Assembly: GCF_949987515.2 (NCBI RefSeq)
Contig: NC_082696.1
Coordinates: forward strand, 34,576,431-34,640,430
Source: Delphinus delphis
Taxonomy: Eukaryota > Chordata > Mammalia > Artiodactyla > Delphinidae
Direction: 5' to 3'
Length of the DNA: 64,000 nt
In this document: positions 12,278 through 24,100 of the stretch, one piece after another
Layout: each line of letters opens with the position of its first letter
How positions within the stretch are numbered: position 1 is the first letter of the stretch
Made by a program: the position numbers and the translations under genes
Notes under the pieces: generated by a model
Databases searched by the model: none
The model's input: only the letters and a program-made list of their open reading frames with translations
Told to the model about the DNA's origin: nothing

Positions 12278-12868
12278 AATGACAATTTATATTTGCTACT
12301 GTAACATTCAATTCACCTTTGAAAAATCGTATTAAAGACAACTTGCGTATGCTTTGTGATCCTACTGTTTTACTTAGGAAAATACAGAAGAGAAGCTCAC
12401 GTTACTTTTCTTCAGAATCAAATTCTGGATTACCAAGTTAACCCAATGCTTCCTACCTTGCTATACAGATTGTACAACATTTTGTGTTGAATCACTTTGT
12501 GTCTACTAATGCTGTTTAAAAATAAGCCTACCATTTAATTCAGATTAGGGTTAGCCATTAATGAATACTGGCAAAGAAAATCTAATATATATACACGGTC
12601 TCTACTATCAGTTATTTAAGGCCTTTAAGTCTCACAGGCTTTAGGTTTATTTCCATACATATTTATTCCATGAACATTCCCTGTAGACTCTGTTTAAATA
12701 TTCTCTATGAAGAAATCAAACTTTTCTGAGCAGGTGACTATGTAAGCTGAATACACCACCAATTCAAATCACCCCCTTTTTACTGACCTTTTGGCCACAG
12801 ATGTCAAAATGTTTCCATCCCCTTCCAGACTCAAACAAGAGACAGATTAATTTTGATAAACTCTAGTA

Positions 12869-12874
12869 TTTATT
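12869..12874 (-). terminator. RNF146: Candidate RNF146 polyadenylation signal (AATAAA)
   Basis: On the - strand this reads AATAAA about 645 nt after the RNF146 stop. It is followed by a GT-rich stretch (tgtctcttgtttgagtctgg) typical of a downstream element. The intervening 12870-13517 looks like unique 3' UTR sequence. A second hexamer at 12662-12667 is an alternative. Confidence 0.5.
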
Positions 12875-13517
12875 AAATTATAAAGTCTGTAATCAAAAAG
12901 AAAAATGTGGATCAAGACACCTCAAACTACAAGGACTAGACTGCAAAGCCTATGGGAACGCCATGAAGTGTGTTACAGACAAGATTCTGAAACATAAGTT
13001 ATAAGCTGTTTTCTTTACATTTCCATTTCAGTAACTTTACTATTAAATAGTTGTTATTCATCTATTTTAAACCCCCAAATTCACATCTATGCTCACATTA
13101 ATTAAGCTGCTTGTTCATACTGATCCCAGACATCTCATAGGTGCCAAATTTTAGTAATGGTTTTATGTCATTCCATGCAGAAAAATATGACAATGCAAGA
13201 GTCAGATGAGGATCGTTAATGCACAAATAATACACGCTGGCCAAAAGAACTGAAGATATTTTAAAAAACTATAAACAGACCTCAAGAAAACTGGGTTACT
13301 ACTAAACAGCTCTCAACTATTAACACCCAAGTTCCTTATATTAAATAAATTTCTCAACAGAGACATGTTAGACATTTTAATTACAGGTCTATCCTTACCA
13401 TACCCCTTCCCACCCCAACTCCCAAAATGCACTACTAGGGATGAGTATAATGTTATGTGGGCAGAAATTTACAGATAACCATTTTTACCTTGAGCATGGA
13501 TCTGAAAACTTTTTTAC

Positions 13518-14597
13518 TTAAACTTCAGTTACTGTGCACTGTCCATCAGGCCTTCTGGATCTGACACTGACACCCACTGTTCCACCCCCTGCCACAGATC
13601 GATCAGTTCCTGATAGATCAGATCGATCAGATACTGTCTGGTTGGGATTAGGAACCAAAAGTCTCTGTTGGGTCAAGGAGTGTTGCGCAACAAGCGCAGA
13701 TCCATCCTCACTATCACTACTGGCATCTGATTCGGTTTCTTCAATGGAAGTGTCTGGTGCTGGTACCCTGCCTGAAGATGGTGACTCATGATCTTCTTCT
13801 CCTTCCCCCCTATGACTCCTTTCAGCTATGCTGTCTCCACCGAGTTGTAAATGTGCAAAAGAGTCTTCCAGAGAAGTGCTTGCATCAGGGGATGGTGTTG
13901 CAGGGCTTGTTAACTGACCATCTACTGACGTCAGGGGCCTTACAGAAGAAGACACTAGAGGCTGAACAGAAGCTCCACTCTGTGCTGATACACTGTCCGC
14001 TCCATCAGCAGAGCTCTCTCTTGCTAGGTTTACGGTATTAGCATCACAGTCCAGCCTAAGTCCGGCTACTCCCTTCTTTGGTATATCTATTATATCCCGC
14101 TTAATCTTCCTGCGACGTCCATGTTCATTTCTCCTATATTGAACCATATTTTCAAGATCAGCAACATACAGAAACCCGGCAATTAACATTTCGGTGCTCT
14201 TTTTACCTTTGGAAAAAGCATCTTCCAGCTCTCTACTAGTGCGCTCATCATACTGCCACCACCCATTTCTTCCTTCATAATACCATGCATATTCACCATT
14301 TCCTCTACTTGCTGCCTTGAGTTCTTCTGGTGACAATAAGGTTGGCTTATCAAGGAAATCCTCGGGAATTTCTTGTCGACAGAGGGCACATCGCTTTCCA
14401 AGCCATGATGCTCCCTTCACACACAGATAGCAGAAAACATGCTTGCAAGGCAGACTGACTGGGTGAACACATGTTTGCAGACAAATGGCACATTCAGGGA
14501 CAGTTAGAGAAGGTGCAGTATTAGAACAGGACTCATTTGCTTTCCTGTTCGTAGGAAGCATATTTATTGAGTGATCAATTTCACCACAGCCAGCCAT
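13518..14597 (-). CDS. RNF146: E3 ubiquitin ligase RNF146 (Iduna), complete 359-residue CDS
   Basis: RNF146 ubiquitinates poly(ADP-ribosyl)ated proteins such as tankyrases and axin, and so promotes Wnt signalling. The protein starts [12 protein letters not shown]3HC4 RING spans residues 36-73 (Cys36, Cys39, Cys51, His53, Cys56, Cys59, Cys70, Cys73, all present). A WWE domain spans about 92-168, with Trp105, Trp113 and Trp114. The iso-ADP-ribose contacts known from the human protein (Tyr107, Gln153, Arg163, Lys175) are all retained. A basic stretch [12 protein letters not shown] closes the WWE. The C-terminal half is Ser/Thr/Pro-rich and disordered, with an acidic run around 264-298, and ends in TEV, a class I PDZ-ligand-like tail (inference). 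The length equals the human protein. An open frame continues 19 codons upstream to 14654, but an acceptor AG sits directly before the GATGGCTGG start, so the conserved Met at 14597 is the start and the extra codons are intronic. The whole CDS is in one exon, as in other mammals. Confidence 0.98.
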   Translation of the reverse strand: MAGCGEIDHSINMLPTNRKANESCSNTAPSLTVPECAICLQTCVHPVSLPCKHVFCYLCVKGASWLGKRCALCRQEIPEDFLDKPTLLSPEELKAASRGNGEYAWYYEGRNGWWQYDERTSRELEDAFSKGKKSTEMLIAGFLYVADLENMVQYRRNEHGRRRKIKRDIIDIPKKGVAGLRLDCDANTVNLARESSADGADSVSAQSGASVQPLVSSSVRPLTSVDGQLTSPATPSPDASTSLEDSFAHLQLGGDSIAERSHRGEGEEDHESPSSGRVPAPDTSIEETESDASSDSEDGSALVAQHSLTQQRLLVPNPNQTVSDRSDLSGTDRSVAGGGTVGVSVRSRRPDGQCTVTEV

Positions 14598-14598
14598 C

Positions 14599-14620
14599 CT
14601 GAGAAAATGAGAGAAAATAC
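14599..14620 (-). other. RNF146: 3' splice site of the RNF146 coding exon
   Basis: On the - strand a pyrimidine-rich run (ttttctctcattttctcag) ends in AG at 14600-14599. It lies one base before the conserved ATG. The coding exon thus carries almost no 5' UTR of its own, and the rest of the leader must come from exon(s) near the CpG island. Confidence 0.85.
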
Positions 14621-15319
14621 ATATAGTATTAAAATCTTGTTTTAACTCTTCCAATATCTTAATTCAACAATTCAGAAAACATTAAGTACCTGTTACATGC
14701 AAGCCACATCCTAGACAATGGGGATACAAAAATGAAAGTAGAGGAAAAAACTCTAACTTGTACAGAAAAATCTTTTTGATTTGTATTAATTTTTACTTGT
14801 GGGTGGCAATGAGGCACACAAATGTTAAGCCAAGAATAAAAACATACAACCAAAGTATAGATTTCAAATAAATACACCATTTCTATTTATTCACAGAACT
14901 TACAAGATAGAACTAAATGCAAAGATTTTAAAATGTATCAATACAACCCATCTAGACTTTTACAATCAGTCTGGAAAGCAGAGAAACAGAAAATCGCTAA
15001 AAGTAATTCACGTTACAATTGCAGAAAGTAACAAATTTTGTAGCCTTTTAGGATACTACTAGGTGCAGTTTTGCAAATATTGCCATGTATTAATGTACTT
15101 TTGGTACTTGACAAGGAGACCATATGAAATCAATACCAGAGTTTAAATTCTAGAAATTCCCTTTCTCTGCTGTATAATCTAAAAACACTGGTTAAACCAG
15201 TCATTTCATTCCCCCTCTGTGAAACACTCTCTTCTTATGGCCTTTTCTGTTGTTGCTGCCTCTTTCTAAACCATATATATGCTCTTCTTGCTATACTCTT
15301 TCAAGATAATCTTATCTAT

Positions 15320-15960
15320 ATTCATGGCTTCAACTGTTACCGACTCATAAGTTGACAATCACCAGCCCAGGTCTCTCCTTTCAGCCCTATACCTATACTT
15401 TTAATTGCCTATTTTAGATCTCTTCTTGGATGTCTTGAAGGCACAGAAACTGAATTTATGATCTGCTTCCTCCTTATTTACTCACTCCCTAAATGCCCCT
15501 CTGGAGACACCTCTATTCATCTGCTTTTCAAGCCAGAAATCCATCCTTGAAGTTGTCCTTCTCCTAACCCCTCCCCAACCACAACATAAGCAAGTTTTAT
15601 ATTTTATCTCCTAAATATCCCCTAAATCCATCTACTATCCACCTCTACCCTTCCCTAGTCACCAAGCAAACACTATTTATTAAATTACTGCATATGCCTT
15701 TTAATGGGTCCAGCCTTACCCCTTTTTAAAAGGTTGATTTTAGGTTAAAGACCAGGATCTATATGCCCTGCATGGTCTGGATGCCAGCTCCCACGCCAGC
15801 CTCATCTCACATCAAACTTCCCCTTGATCAGGCTTCCAGCCACAGTGGCTACTCCCTCCAATAATAGGTTTTCTCTATACGGAATATTTCTTCATTTCTC
15901 GCCTCTCATGCCCCCCCATGGACAAACTACTACCCATCTTATATCTCTCTTGAGAAAGCC
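15320..15960 (+). repeat. L2-like fragments
   Basis: The C-rich ancient LINE text (cactccctaaatgcccctct, cagccacagtggctactccc) resembles L2 ORF2 and 3' regions. It is very diverged. A short A-run follows at 16002-16016. Confidence 0.5.
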
Positions 15961-16126
15961 TCCATGAATTCATGAAACTTAGGTGGGAAACCACCCCACC
16001 AAAAAAAAAAAAAAAAGCTCAACAAATGTTACAATCATATAAGACCATGGGAGAAAATGACATGAATACCGAAGTTGCCCTGAAGAGGAAGGAGAGAGGA
16101 AAAAAAAAACAAAGATTTGTCAAACT

Positions 16127-16926
16127 ATCTACAAACAATAAATGCTGGAAAGGGTATGGAGAAAAGGGAACCCTCCTACACTGTTGGTGGGAATGTAAAC
16201 TGGTGCAGCCACTATGGAAAACAGTATGGAGGTTCCTTAAAAAACTAAAAATACAACTACCACACGACCCAGCAATCCCACTACTGGGCATATACCCTGA
16301 GAAAACCGTAATTCAAAAAGATACATGCACCCTGATGTTCACTGCAGCACTATTTACAACAGCCAGGACATGGAAGCAACCTAAGTGTCCATCAACAGAG
16401 GAATGTATAAAGAAGATATGGTACATATATACAATGGAATATTAGCCATAAAAAAAGAACAAAATAATGCCATTTGTGGTAAAATGGATGGACCTAGAGT
16501 TGTCATACTGAGTGAAGTCAGACAGAAAGACAAATATCATATGATATCACTTACAGGTGGAATCCAAAAAAAAAGGGGTACAAATGAACTTATTTACAAA
16601 ACAGAAGTAGAGTCACAGATGTAGAAAACAAACTTATGTTTACCAGGGGATAAGGTACCATAAGTTTGAGGGATAAATTGGGAGATTGGGACTGACATAT
16701 ACACACTACTATATATAAAATAGGTAACTAATAGGAATCTGCTGTAGAGCACAGGGAACTCCACTCAATGCTCTGTACGGGCCTATATGAGAAAAAAATC
16801 TAAAAAAAAAAAATCGTGGATATATGTGTATGTATAACTGATTCACTTTGTTATGCACCTGAAACTAACACAACACTGTAAATCAACTATACTCCAATAA
16901 AAAATTTTTAAAAATTAAAAAATAAA
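16127..16926 (+). mobile_element. 5'-truncated L1 with perfect 16-bp target-site duplication
   Basis: The insertion is bounded by aaagatttgtcaaact at 16111-16126 and 16927-16942. It carries the C-terminal part of ORF2 (motif [20 protein letters not shown], followed by the [13 protein letters not shown] region and IYTMEY). A 3' UTR follows, ending at actccaataaaaaattt. The frame breaks after IYTMEY. It is antisense to RNF146. Confidence 0.95.
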
Positions 16927-17169
16927 AAAGATTTGTCAAACTGGATGTATAAAGCTTAAACACTGGTATAAAATTTGGAACTTCCACCTTACTGATTCAG
17001 ATAAACATTTATTAAACTACTACTATGGTCCGTATACAATTCTGAGTATTGATGGATCTAAAGATGAATAAGACACATACCTACTCTGTTAAATAGAAAC
17101 GTACATGCAAACAAGCAGATATTCACAATGTGACCTGATTCCTGCAATAACTGAAATGTGTTAGGATAC

Positions 17170-17470
17170 TTATTAAAAGTAACAATGATAAGAGAGATGA
17201 GAGGATAGACATAGGTTAGAAAATTTGGGGTGCAGGAGGCTGGGGAGTGGAGGAGATTCAAGGCAGAGACATGTGCAAAGCACTGAGTCATAAGCAATGG
17301 AGCAGCAGGAAATTAAGCTGAAAAGGTAACCAGATGCCCAACCTGAAAACCTTATTGTGCCCTGCTAAAGAAACATCTGATTTGGTTTAATCCCATAGTA
17401 ATAGGAAACCACAGATATTTTAAAGGGGGAGAAAATGATAAGAGGGTGTATATGAGTGATAAGTGAAAGA
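17170..17470 (+). repeat. Ancient repeat fragment, family not assigned
   Basis: The text (gacatgtgcaaagcactgag, then taaccagatgcccaac further on) matches in style the start of a mammal-wide ancient repeat whose later part appears at about 21880-22420. I cannot name it. Confidence 0.4.
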
Positions 17471-18475
17471 CTGAGAAATGGAGGTGAAGACCTTACAGAG
17501 ACTAGCAACCCTTAATTAACTGCTGCTTAAAGTGAGTGGCAATCTCTCTCTCCACTTTAATCTCTGCTTAAAGTGAGTGGTTCTACCATTTTAAATACGG
17601 AATATTTAGAATTTAATCACCATAAGGATATTTGCTTTTTTCCCAAGATCAAGTTCTCAAAAATGGGTTCAATGGTTACAAAAGGTATAGTCAGTAAAAA
17701 TGTTTACACTTATCTCTTAGGCTTTCATCACAGTACATCTAATCAAACAAAAATACATTCTCTTACTGCTTTTTCTGTGTCCGTGGTTCCTCAACAGGCA
17801 AGGTTCAAAATGATAGTAAGTTTTTGAAAAGACTGCACTTATCTAGAAAAGGAAGCAACACACAGTCTCAAGGGAAAGAACTGATCTCCATGAAATGCTT
17901 AATTTCCAATCTTTTTTTCAACCTTTAATTTCACTTCCAATCAACTCCTTTACCAGAAATTCTAAGTTACAGAACCTAGTAAAATACAACTTTTTCCTAA
18001 CCTATGGTAAATTCTAAGTCAACCAAATATGACCTCTTAATATGTGTCATTAGGCACTACAGGAGCTTCAGAGTATTCTGAGATACACTTATGCCTTCAA
18101 AGATTTTGTAATTTAACAATCTGAGTTATAAGTGAAAGCACATGCTTCTCAACCGGTCAATTAATATCCCCCACCTATTTCCCCTAAAATGAACTGGCTG
18201 TACACAGAATATTTTGTTAGGCTCTCAAAAACTCATATGTATTGCTTGAATACAAAATCTAACTACTTTCCAAAATGGCAAGAGACAGAATACCACATAT
18301 TTCATTTGTCATTTAGCAAACGATTCAGAATACTTTTGTCTGCCCCAGGTAGTCTTACACTGTGGTAACAGTTTATGTACACTACTTTCAATTTGGCCAA
18401 ATACTACACTCAGTGCCCAATGTACCTTTAAGAGATTTAAAAGAAAAAATATCTCACACACCATGCTTCTGGGAC

Positions 18476-18600
18476 TTCAGTTTTCTCATCAGTAAAACAG
18501 GAAAAATTCATGTTTTGACTCAAAATTCCCTTTTCTAAGATATCTAATACATGCTCATCACACAGTACCTAATAAATACTTGCTAACTGAATTTAGCTTC
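18476..18600 (+). repeat. MIR 3' fragment
   Basis: cagttttctcatcagtaaaa is followed by acagtacctaataaatactt, the end of the MIR consensus. Confidence 0.55.
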
Positions 18601-20648
18601 TCACTTTTCTGTTTGTTGGCAAAAGCTATATATAGGCCGTGCTCAGGAAAAGAACTCTGAAAACAGTTGTAAGGCACTGGCTACCTAGTTTTAATTCATC
18701 AGGTCCTATTGCTACATTTAAATCTCAGGATAACTTTAAACATTTTCATAACAAAAAGAACTAAAATCAGCTGTAGAAAGGGTGAACAATTAGTACATAT
18801 ATTCTTTCATCCCTTTCAATTTAAGTTAAAGAAATCAGTTGTCAATGCAATTCTTGAAAATCTTTTTTTAAATCTCCATATTTATTTGAAGCCCAAGTAA
18901 GAAAAAGAAAATAAGGACGCCCTTCATCCACAAGTAATTTAACTGAGTAAGACAGATGTTTGATTCTATTCGGAAGACAAAATGTTGAAATGGGCTAATG
19001 CTCATCAGTACTTTGAAACAACAATAGCAACATCTCATATACAGTAAGTCCATATCCTAAACTATCTAGGTACCCTCTGGGCAAAGGACAGGCCAATAAA
19101 TTTAAAATTTTAAAAAGAAAATGTCTATATGTAAATGTAGATAAATGTAAATAAATGTAAAATGTAAATAAAATATCCAACAGTGTAACCTGGATGAATG
19201 CCATACTTTTAAAAGATACATAATCCCAAACCCTGTTGTATTTAAGTAAAATTAACCCAAAAGTCGATCTTCCATTAGATGCGGTTATCTACAAAAAGGA
19301 AGTTTTCAACCTAAAAACATTACTCTCCATCCTGTTTAACATGATCAATATTTTATATGACTCTTACTCTTGCATGCACAAATAAACGTAAACATATAAT
19401 TAACAAACTAAAAAAAGCAATTACAGCCATCCCAGGGGAAGACATGAACTGTGAAAGCAACATGCTTATTTAGAAAGGCAAAACAATTCTTTTGGGGCAG
19501 GTATTTTGGTTCCCTCATTAGAATGAAGTAGAATTGGATAAACTTCATCAGAAAACAGACAGACACAAGACAGTTAAAGTTTCATTCACCTAAAGCACTT
19601 TAAACTATCAATTTGCCATAGCAAACATCAAATTCTGATTCTGTTTAGCCCACCAAGTACACTCCTAGTCTATCACCAACTAAGAAACGGAGAGAACTTA
19701 TACTTTTTACATAGCTCTGGATGAGGCACACACAGTGGACAAGATACCATTAAGATATTTAACAAGATAAAGACAAAGCAACCCACTAGCCTGCCTATCT
19801 ATAGACACACTTCAAGGTAATTTTCATTACCATTTTAATCTACTCTACAAAACAGATTTTTTTTCTTTGCATAGTTTCAATGATCTTCAAATAGGCTGGA
19901 GACTGAGTATGTTCAGAGGATCATACTGGTGTGTAAGAAATGCTTTTTTCCTTTCCTTTTTGTAGAGCAAGGATTTGATAAAGAGAATGCTAATCAAAGA
20001 GTAGTATTCCCTAACTAGTAAATGTCTCAGGAAACTTCAGAGATCATTTTGAAAAAGGGAATTTATTTCCTGGTTACTAAATTAAGAATAATATGTAGAA
20101 ATTTGGAATGACGTTAGTCCAACTCTGCTGAAGAACATAGTAAATGTTTCTTTCACTCATTTTCCAAGACTTTCTTACTAACTGAACTCTTAGTGTGATA
20201 TGACTTTTAAGCATAAATCCCATTCTTCGTCTAAACTATGTAAAATATTTCCGGAAGACAAATAAACATCTATTAATGCTAGTAAGGCTTCTCTCTTCAA
20301 CAAGACCAAATATAGAGGGATATGGGCAGATTCAGTGGAAATCTCCAAGTATTCAGATTTTGTTTAATCTTCTTAAAAACATTTCATTAGTCAAAAGAAA
20401 GGTAAAATTACTATAAATGAAAAAGACCTTTAGCTTACATAGTATTGAAGAAATCTCTGCCAGCAATTAAAAACTACAAAATATTAAAAGTCAGGTTTTT
20501 AATTCTGGGCTCAGAATCCAATTAAAAACATAAAAAAGGGAATAAAGAATAAGGTACTGCAACATCTTTTGCGCAGACCTACCAAAAAAGAATGTCATCT
20601 TCCTTCCCAAAACTTTGACTATTTTTTAAAACAAAAAAAATTCCTCAA

Positions 20649-20863
20649 GGGCTTCCCTGGTGGCGCAGTGGTTGAGAGTCCGCCTGCCGATGCAGGGGAC
20701 ACGGGTTCGTGCCCCGGTCCAGGAAGATCCCACATGCTGCGGAGCGGCTGGGCCCGTGAGCCATGGCCGCTGAGCCTGCGCATACGGAACCTGTGCTCCG
20801 CAACAGGAGAGGCCACAACAGTGAGAGGCCTGCGTACCGCAAAAAAAAAAAAAAAAAAAAAAA
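20649..20863 (+). repeat. CHR-type SINE in the RNF146 intron (antisense to the gene)
   Basis: The copy has an intact tRNA-like head. A-box-like TGGCGCAGTGG is at 20661-20671 and B-box GGTTCGTGCCC at 20704-20714. A 23-A tail follows. Target-site duplication aattcctcaa flanks it (20639-20648 and 20862-20871). Because it lies opposite to RNF146, the pre-mRNA carries its tail as a U-run. Confidence 0.95.
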
Positions 20864-21063
20864 TTCCTCAAATCTTTAGTTCTGCTGGAATATAAAGAGT
20901 TTGAGGTTTAATACAAGTTAAAAATATAACATTAAAATTTTAACAATGACCATTCCTAAGTCCTTAAGACAAAATTCTTAACTTTTCCTATTGTACAGGG
21001 TGTTGTAATTGGTGGGTGTTTAATTTCTGTTGGATGTCTGTTGATGCATATCTCATTACATTA

Positions 21064-21275
21064 AAATATAACAACTAACATTTACTGATTGCATGATATG
21101 TGGCAGATACTTTGCGAAGCACTTTATATCTAATCCTCTTATCACCCTACGAAATGGGTCCACTATTTTCCTTATTTTACAGATGAGGAAACTGAGGTAC
21201 AGAAAGTTCAGGTGAAGAAATACCCAAAGTTCATTAAGTGATGGAGCCAGCCTCAAATCTAGGTTTCATAATCCA
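21064..21275 (-). repeat. MIR
   Basis: ttacagatgaggaaactgag and the following ggtacagaaag are the reversed MIR core. The flanking ctaacatttactgattgcat also fits. Confidence 0.75.
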
Positions 21276-21879
21276 GGTGATCTGACTTCATAGTCTTTAC
21301 CCTTAACTGTTACAGAATGCCTCTAAAATAATCATGACTATCCAAATATAAGAACCACCATCAATAATTTTAGGAAAGACTTCAGGAAGTTACTAAGAAA
21401 TTTCACAGACTGATAAAGGAATGACATTTTTATCACCTGCTGCAAGAGCTGTCACGTATTTCTCCTTACTCCTTTTCAGTTTTGAACAGAGAAAGTGTCT
21501 GAGCATCTACCATGCTCATGGCGCTAGCAGAGAAATGGATAATCAAACTGCCATCAAAGTTAAGTTGAAGAACACTACATTACCTAATGGTTTCTGATAA
21601 GTGTAACAGATACCATTTCTTCCTTTGTACTCCCCAGTAACTAGCAGGGAGGGGAAAGATACATTTTGAATGGACGAAATGTACTATGCAGGAAGTATTG
21701 CAAAGACCTTGTACATTACGCTATCTTAGTAAGTTTAAACACTTATTTTAAATACACATGGTTCTTAAACATTTTTAGGTCACAGTCTTATTAAGGAAAT
21801 CTTACATATAACATCAAGGAGTTCAAGGATCTCTATGAAGCTGGTCCATATATGAACCCTTAAGGAGGCAACAGGAATT

Positions 21880-22420
21880 CATTGAAAGGTTTTATGTTAG
21901 GAAGTTACAGTTTAGTAGTTTATCAAGACCATTTGGACAGGAGTTTGGAGGAAGACTTGGTGTCATGGGGCTAAAAGGAAACTAAAATTTGAGTAATCCA
22001 GGTATAAGATAATTGGGGGGGGGGGACAGATGTAAGGTTCCAACAATAGAATATAAGAAATACTAAGGAAACAGAAATGAAAGCATTTAGTTACTGATGG
22101 ATGATGGCATCATTCATCAAGATTCGGAACTTGAGGCGAGTTCTGACATAATGACTTTGAGATATTTATAAAGTCTTCAGATGAAGACAGGTAGATGACA
22201 GTTGAGTTTACTAGATAGGTGCTCTGAAGAAATCTAAGCAGAAAGAAGTCTCATGAGCCACCAACACATACATGGTTCTTGGGACATGAAAATGTACAAA
22301 TGCCCAAATTAAACCTGTTAGAGAGTGCACACAAAAGGGCCAGCGATAGAATCTTGGATTACTCCAACATTTATAAGTGAGGCAAAGGATGGGAGGAATG
22401 GTCAGAGAGGAATGGGGAAT
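21880..22420 (+). repeat. Ancient repeat fragment, family not assigned
   Basis: It contains gtaatccaggtataagat, gagatatttataaagtc, gacagttgagtttac and ggattactccaacatttata in the order of a mammal-wide ancient repeat that I recall but cannot name. A pure G-run of 12-13 bases lies at about 22015-22025. Confidence 0.4.
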
Positions 22421-23140
22421 AAAGTAAGACTGCCACCTCGAAAGCCACAAGGGGAGACATTTGCAAAAAAGAAGGGTCAAGCAAGGAGAGAACTTATAAA
22501 AGTTACTCTTCAACTTATGAAAATTTCCATATTTGTAGTGAAATATATGGTGCAAAAATTGTGAGCACCATACACTGATTAGCTATTTTGATTCCCAGAA
22601 TCCATCAAGCCTGCTATCAATTACTTTTTACTCAGCTAAGACATCTTTCTTTCCCTATTCCCACAAAGACTATTACAAAACTCCTCCAACCTCTTAGTAA
22701 AGAGATATTCTGGACTCCCTTATTAAGAAATTAGGTATGAATGACTCCTCAAAATTTATTTTTATCTTCACTCTACCTTATCATCATTCCTCTTGGCTCA
22801 GGATGGGGCACTGCTAGTTTTCAAAGCTAAACCATCCCAATTCCTCCAAGATTTCGATTAATATTCTCCATCCCTAAATTTCAAAATCAACTAATATGCT
22901 AAGTCTAATGACCTCTTTCAGTCTGATCTATTCGATCCCATTGAACTAAATGATATTATTAACCATCGACTCTTTTTCTAAAAATTTATATTATTCATTT
23001 CCATGATGGTACTCTCTCCTAATTCTCCGTTCTGTTATCATTTTTTTTCTACCTTCTTTAGCTTCCCTTAAATACCAGTATTCCTCACAGGGGCTCTGTG
23101 GGTGACCAAATTTTCATACTACATTCCATGCCTAGACAAT

Positions 23141-23192
23141 CTACTGAATATTCCAAACTTATATATATGTATTAGTTTGGAATACTCAGTAG
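23141..23192. repeat. Near-perfect inverted repeat (18-bp arms, 16-bp AT spacer)
   Basis: The left arm ctactgaatattccaaac is at 23141-23158. The right arm gtttggaatactcagtag is at 23175-23192. They pair at 17 of 18 positions, and the remaining one is a G:T-type wobble. The spacer ttatatatatgtatta is itself AT-alternating. It does not look like a known transposon end. Confidence 0.9.
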
Positions 23193-23379
23193 ATATATAG
23201 TATATATATATAAACCCCCATGAGTCCCCAAATCTAATATCCAGAACTGTTCTAGATACCTAAAATCTGTATTTCCAATTCTGTATTCAAAAAGTCTACC
23301 TCAGTATCTCCAGTCACCTGAAACCAAACATTAATAAAACCAAAATTATCTGCTCCCCTAAACCTACACCCTCCTCCTT

Positions 23380-24100
23380 TGGTCTCTATCTTGGATAAAA
23401 CTTGGGAGTCATCCTCAGTGCTCCCCTATTCCTTGGCCACTTTGCTTTTCTGCAACAGAAACTTCTTTAGAATGTGTTCCCTTTAAAGCTGTGACCTTAA
23501 TTCTGGCCTCTTGGACACACTCTTGTACAAAATACTGACCTCCCAAGTGGCCTTCCTGACCTCAGTCCTTTCTTCTTCATCTTTCCTCAGTTCAATTATG
23601 TCTAATTAGTCTCCCCCCCACTCAATCTTCAATAGTTTTCTATTGCCTACATAATCCCACAGAAATTCCTAAACACTGGCTTTCAATTATACTGACATAG
23701 CCTTCAGAGTATAACAGACTTAGTTAAAATCTATCATTTATTCTTACTGTTGACCTAGAACAGTGTTTCCCAAACTTCTCTAAAGATAAGAATTAGCTGG
23801 TGTGCTCTCTCCTGGAAATCTGGACACATCTGGGTTAGAGTCTAAAACTCAGTTTTCAACAAGTGCCCTAGTAGATTATTCTCAGAGATATTTGGTAAAC
23901 ACTGACCCAGGGAAAATGACTTCATCTCTGTTTCTTCATCAGTAAATAAGGCTACTACCATCTTGTGACTGAATTCAGTAATCCAAGTAAAATACCCAGT
24001 AAGCACCTGGCAATAAGTAGGCACTAAATAAACACTCATTCCCTGTGAAGTCTCTATTTCCCACTCCACCTTCACACATAGGACTGCTCCCCGACTCCCC
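23380..24100 (+). repeat. L2-like and MER5-like debris
   Basis: L2-style text (cttgggagtcatcctcagtg, tgaccttaattctggcctct) is followed by a short MER5-like piece, cagtgtttcccaaacttctc, at 23761. A MIR-like end lies near 24010-24050. Boundaries are uncertain. Confidence 0.4.

Noticed and set aside
14598..14654. 19 extra in-frame codons upstream of the RNF146 ATG
   Set aside because: They read through a clear acceptor splice site, and the family protein begins at the downstream Met. These codons are intronic.
20661..20714. Possible tRNA gene, because A- and B-box motifs are present
   Set aside because: The boxes belong to the tRNA-derived head of a SINE with target-site duplications and an A-tail. 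No cloverleaf with an acceptor stem is formed.
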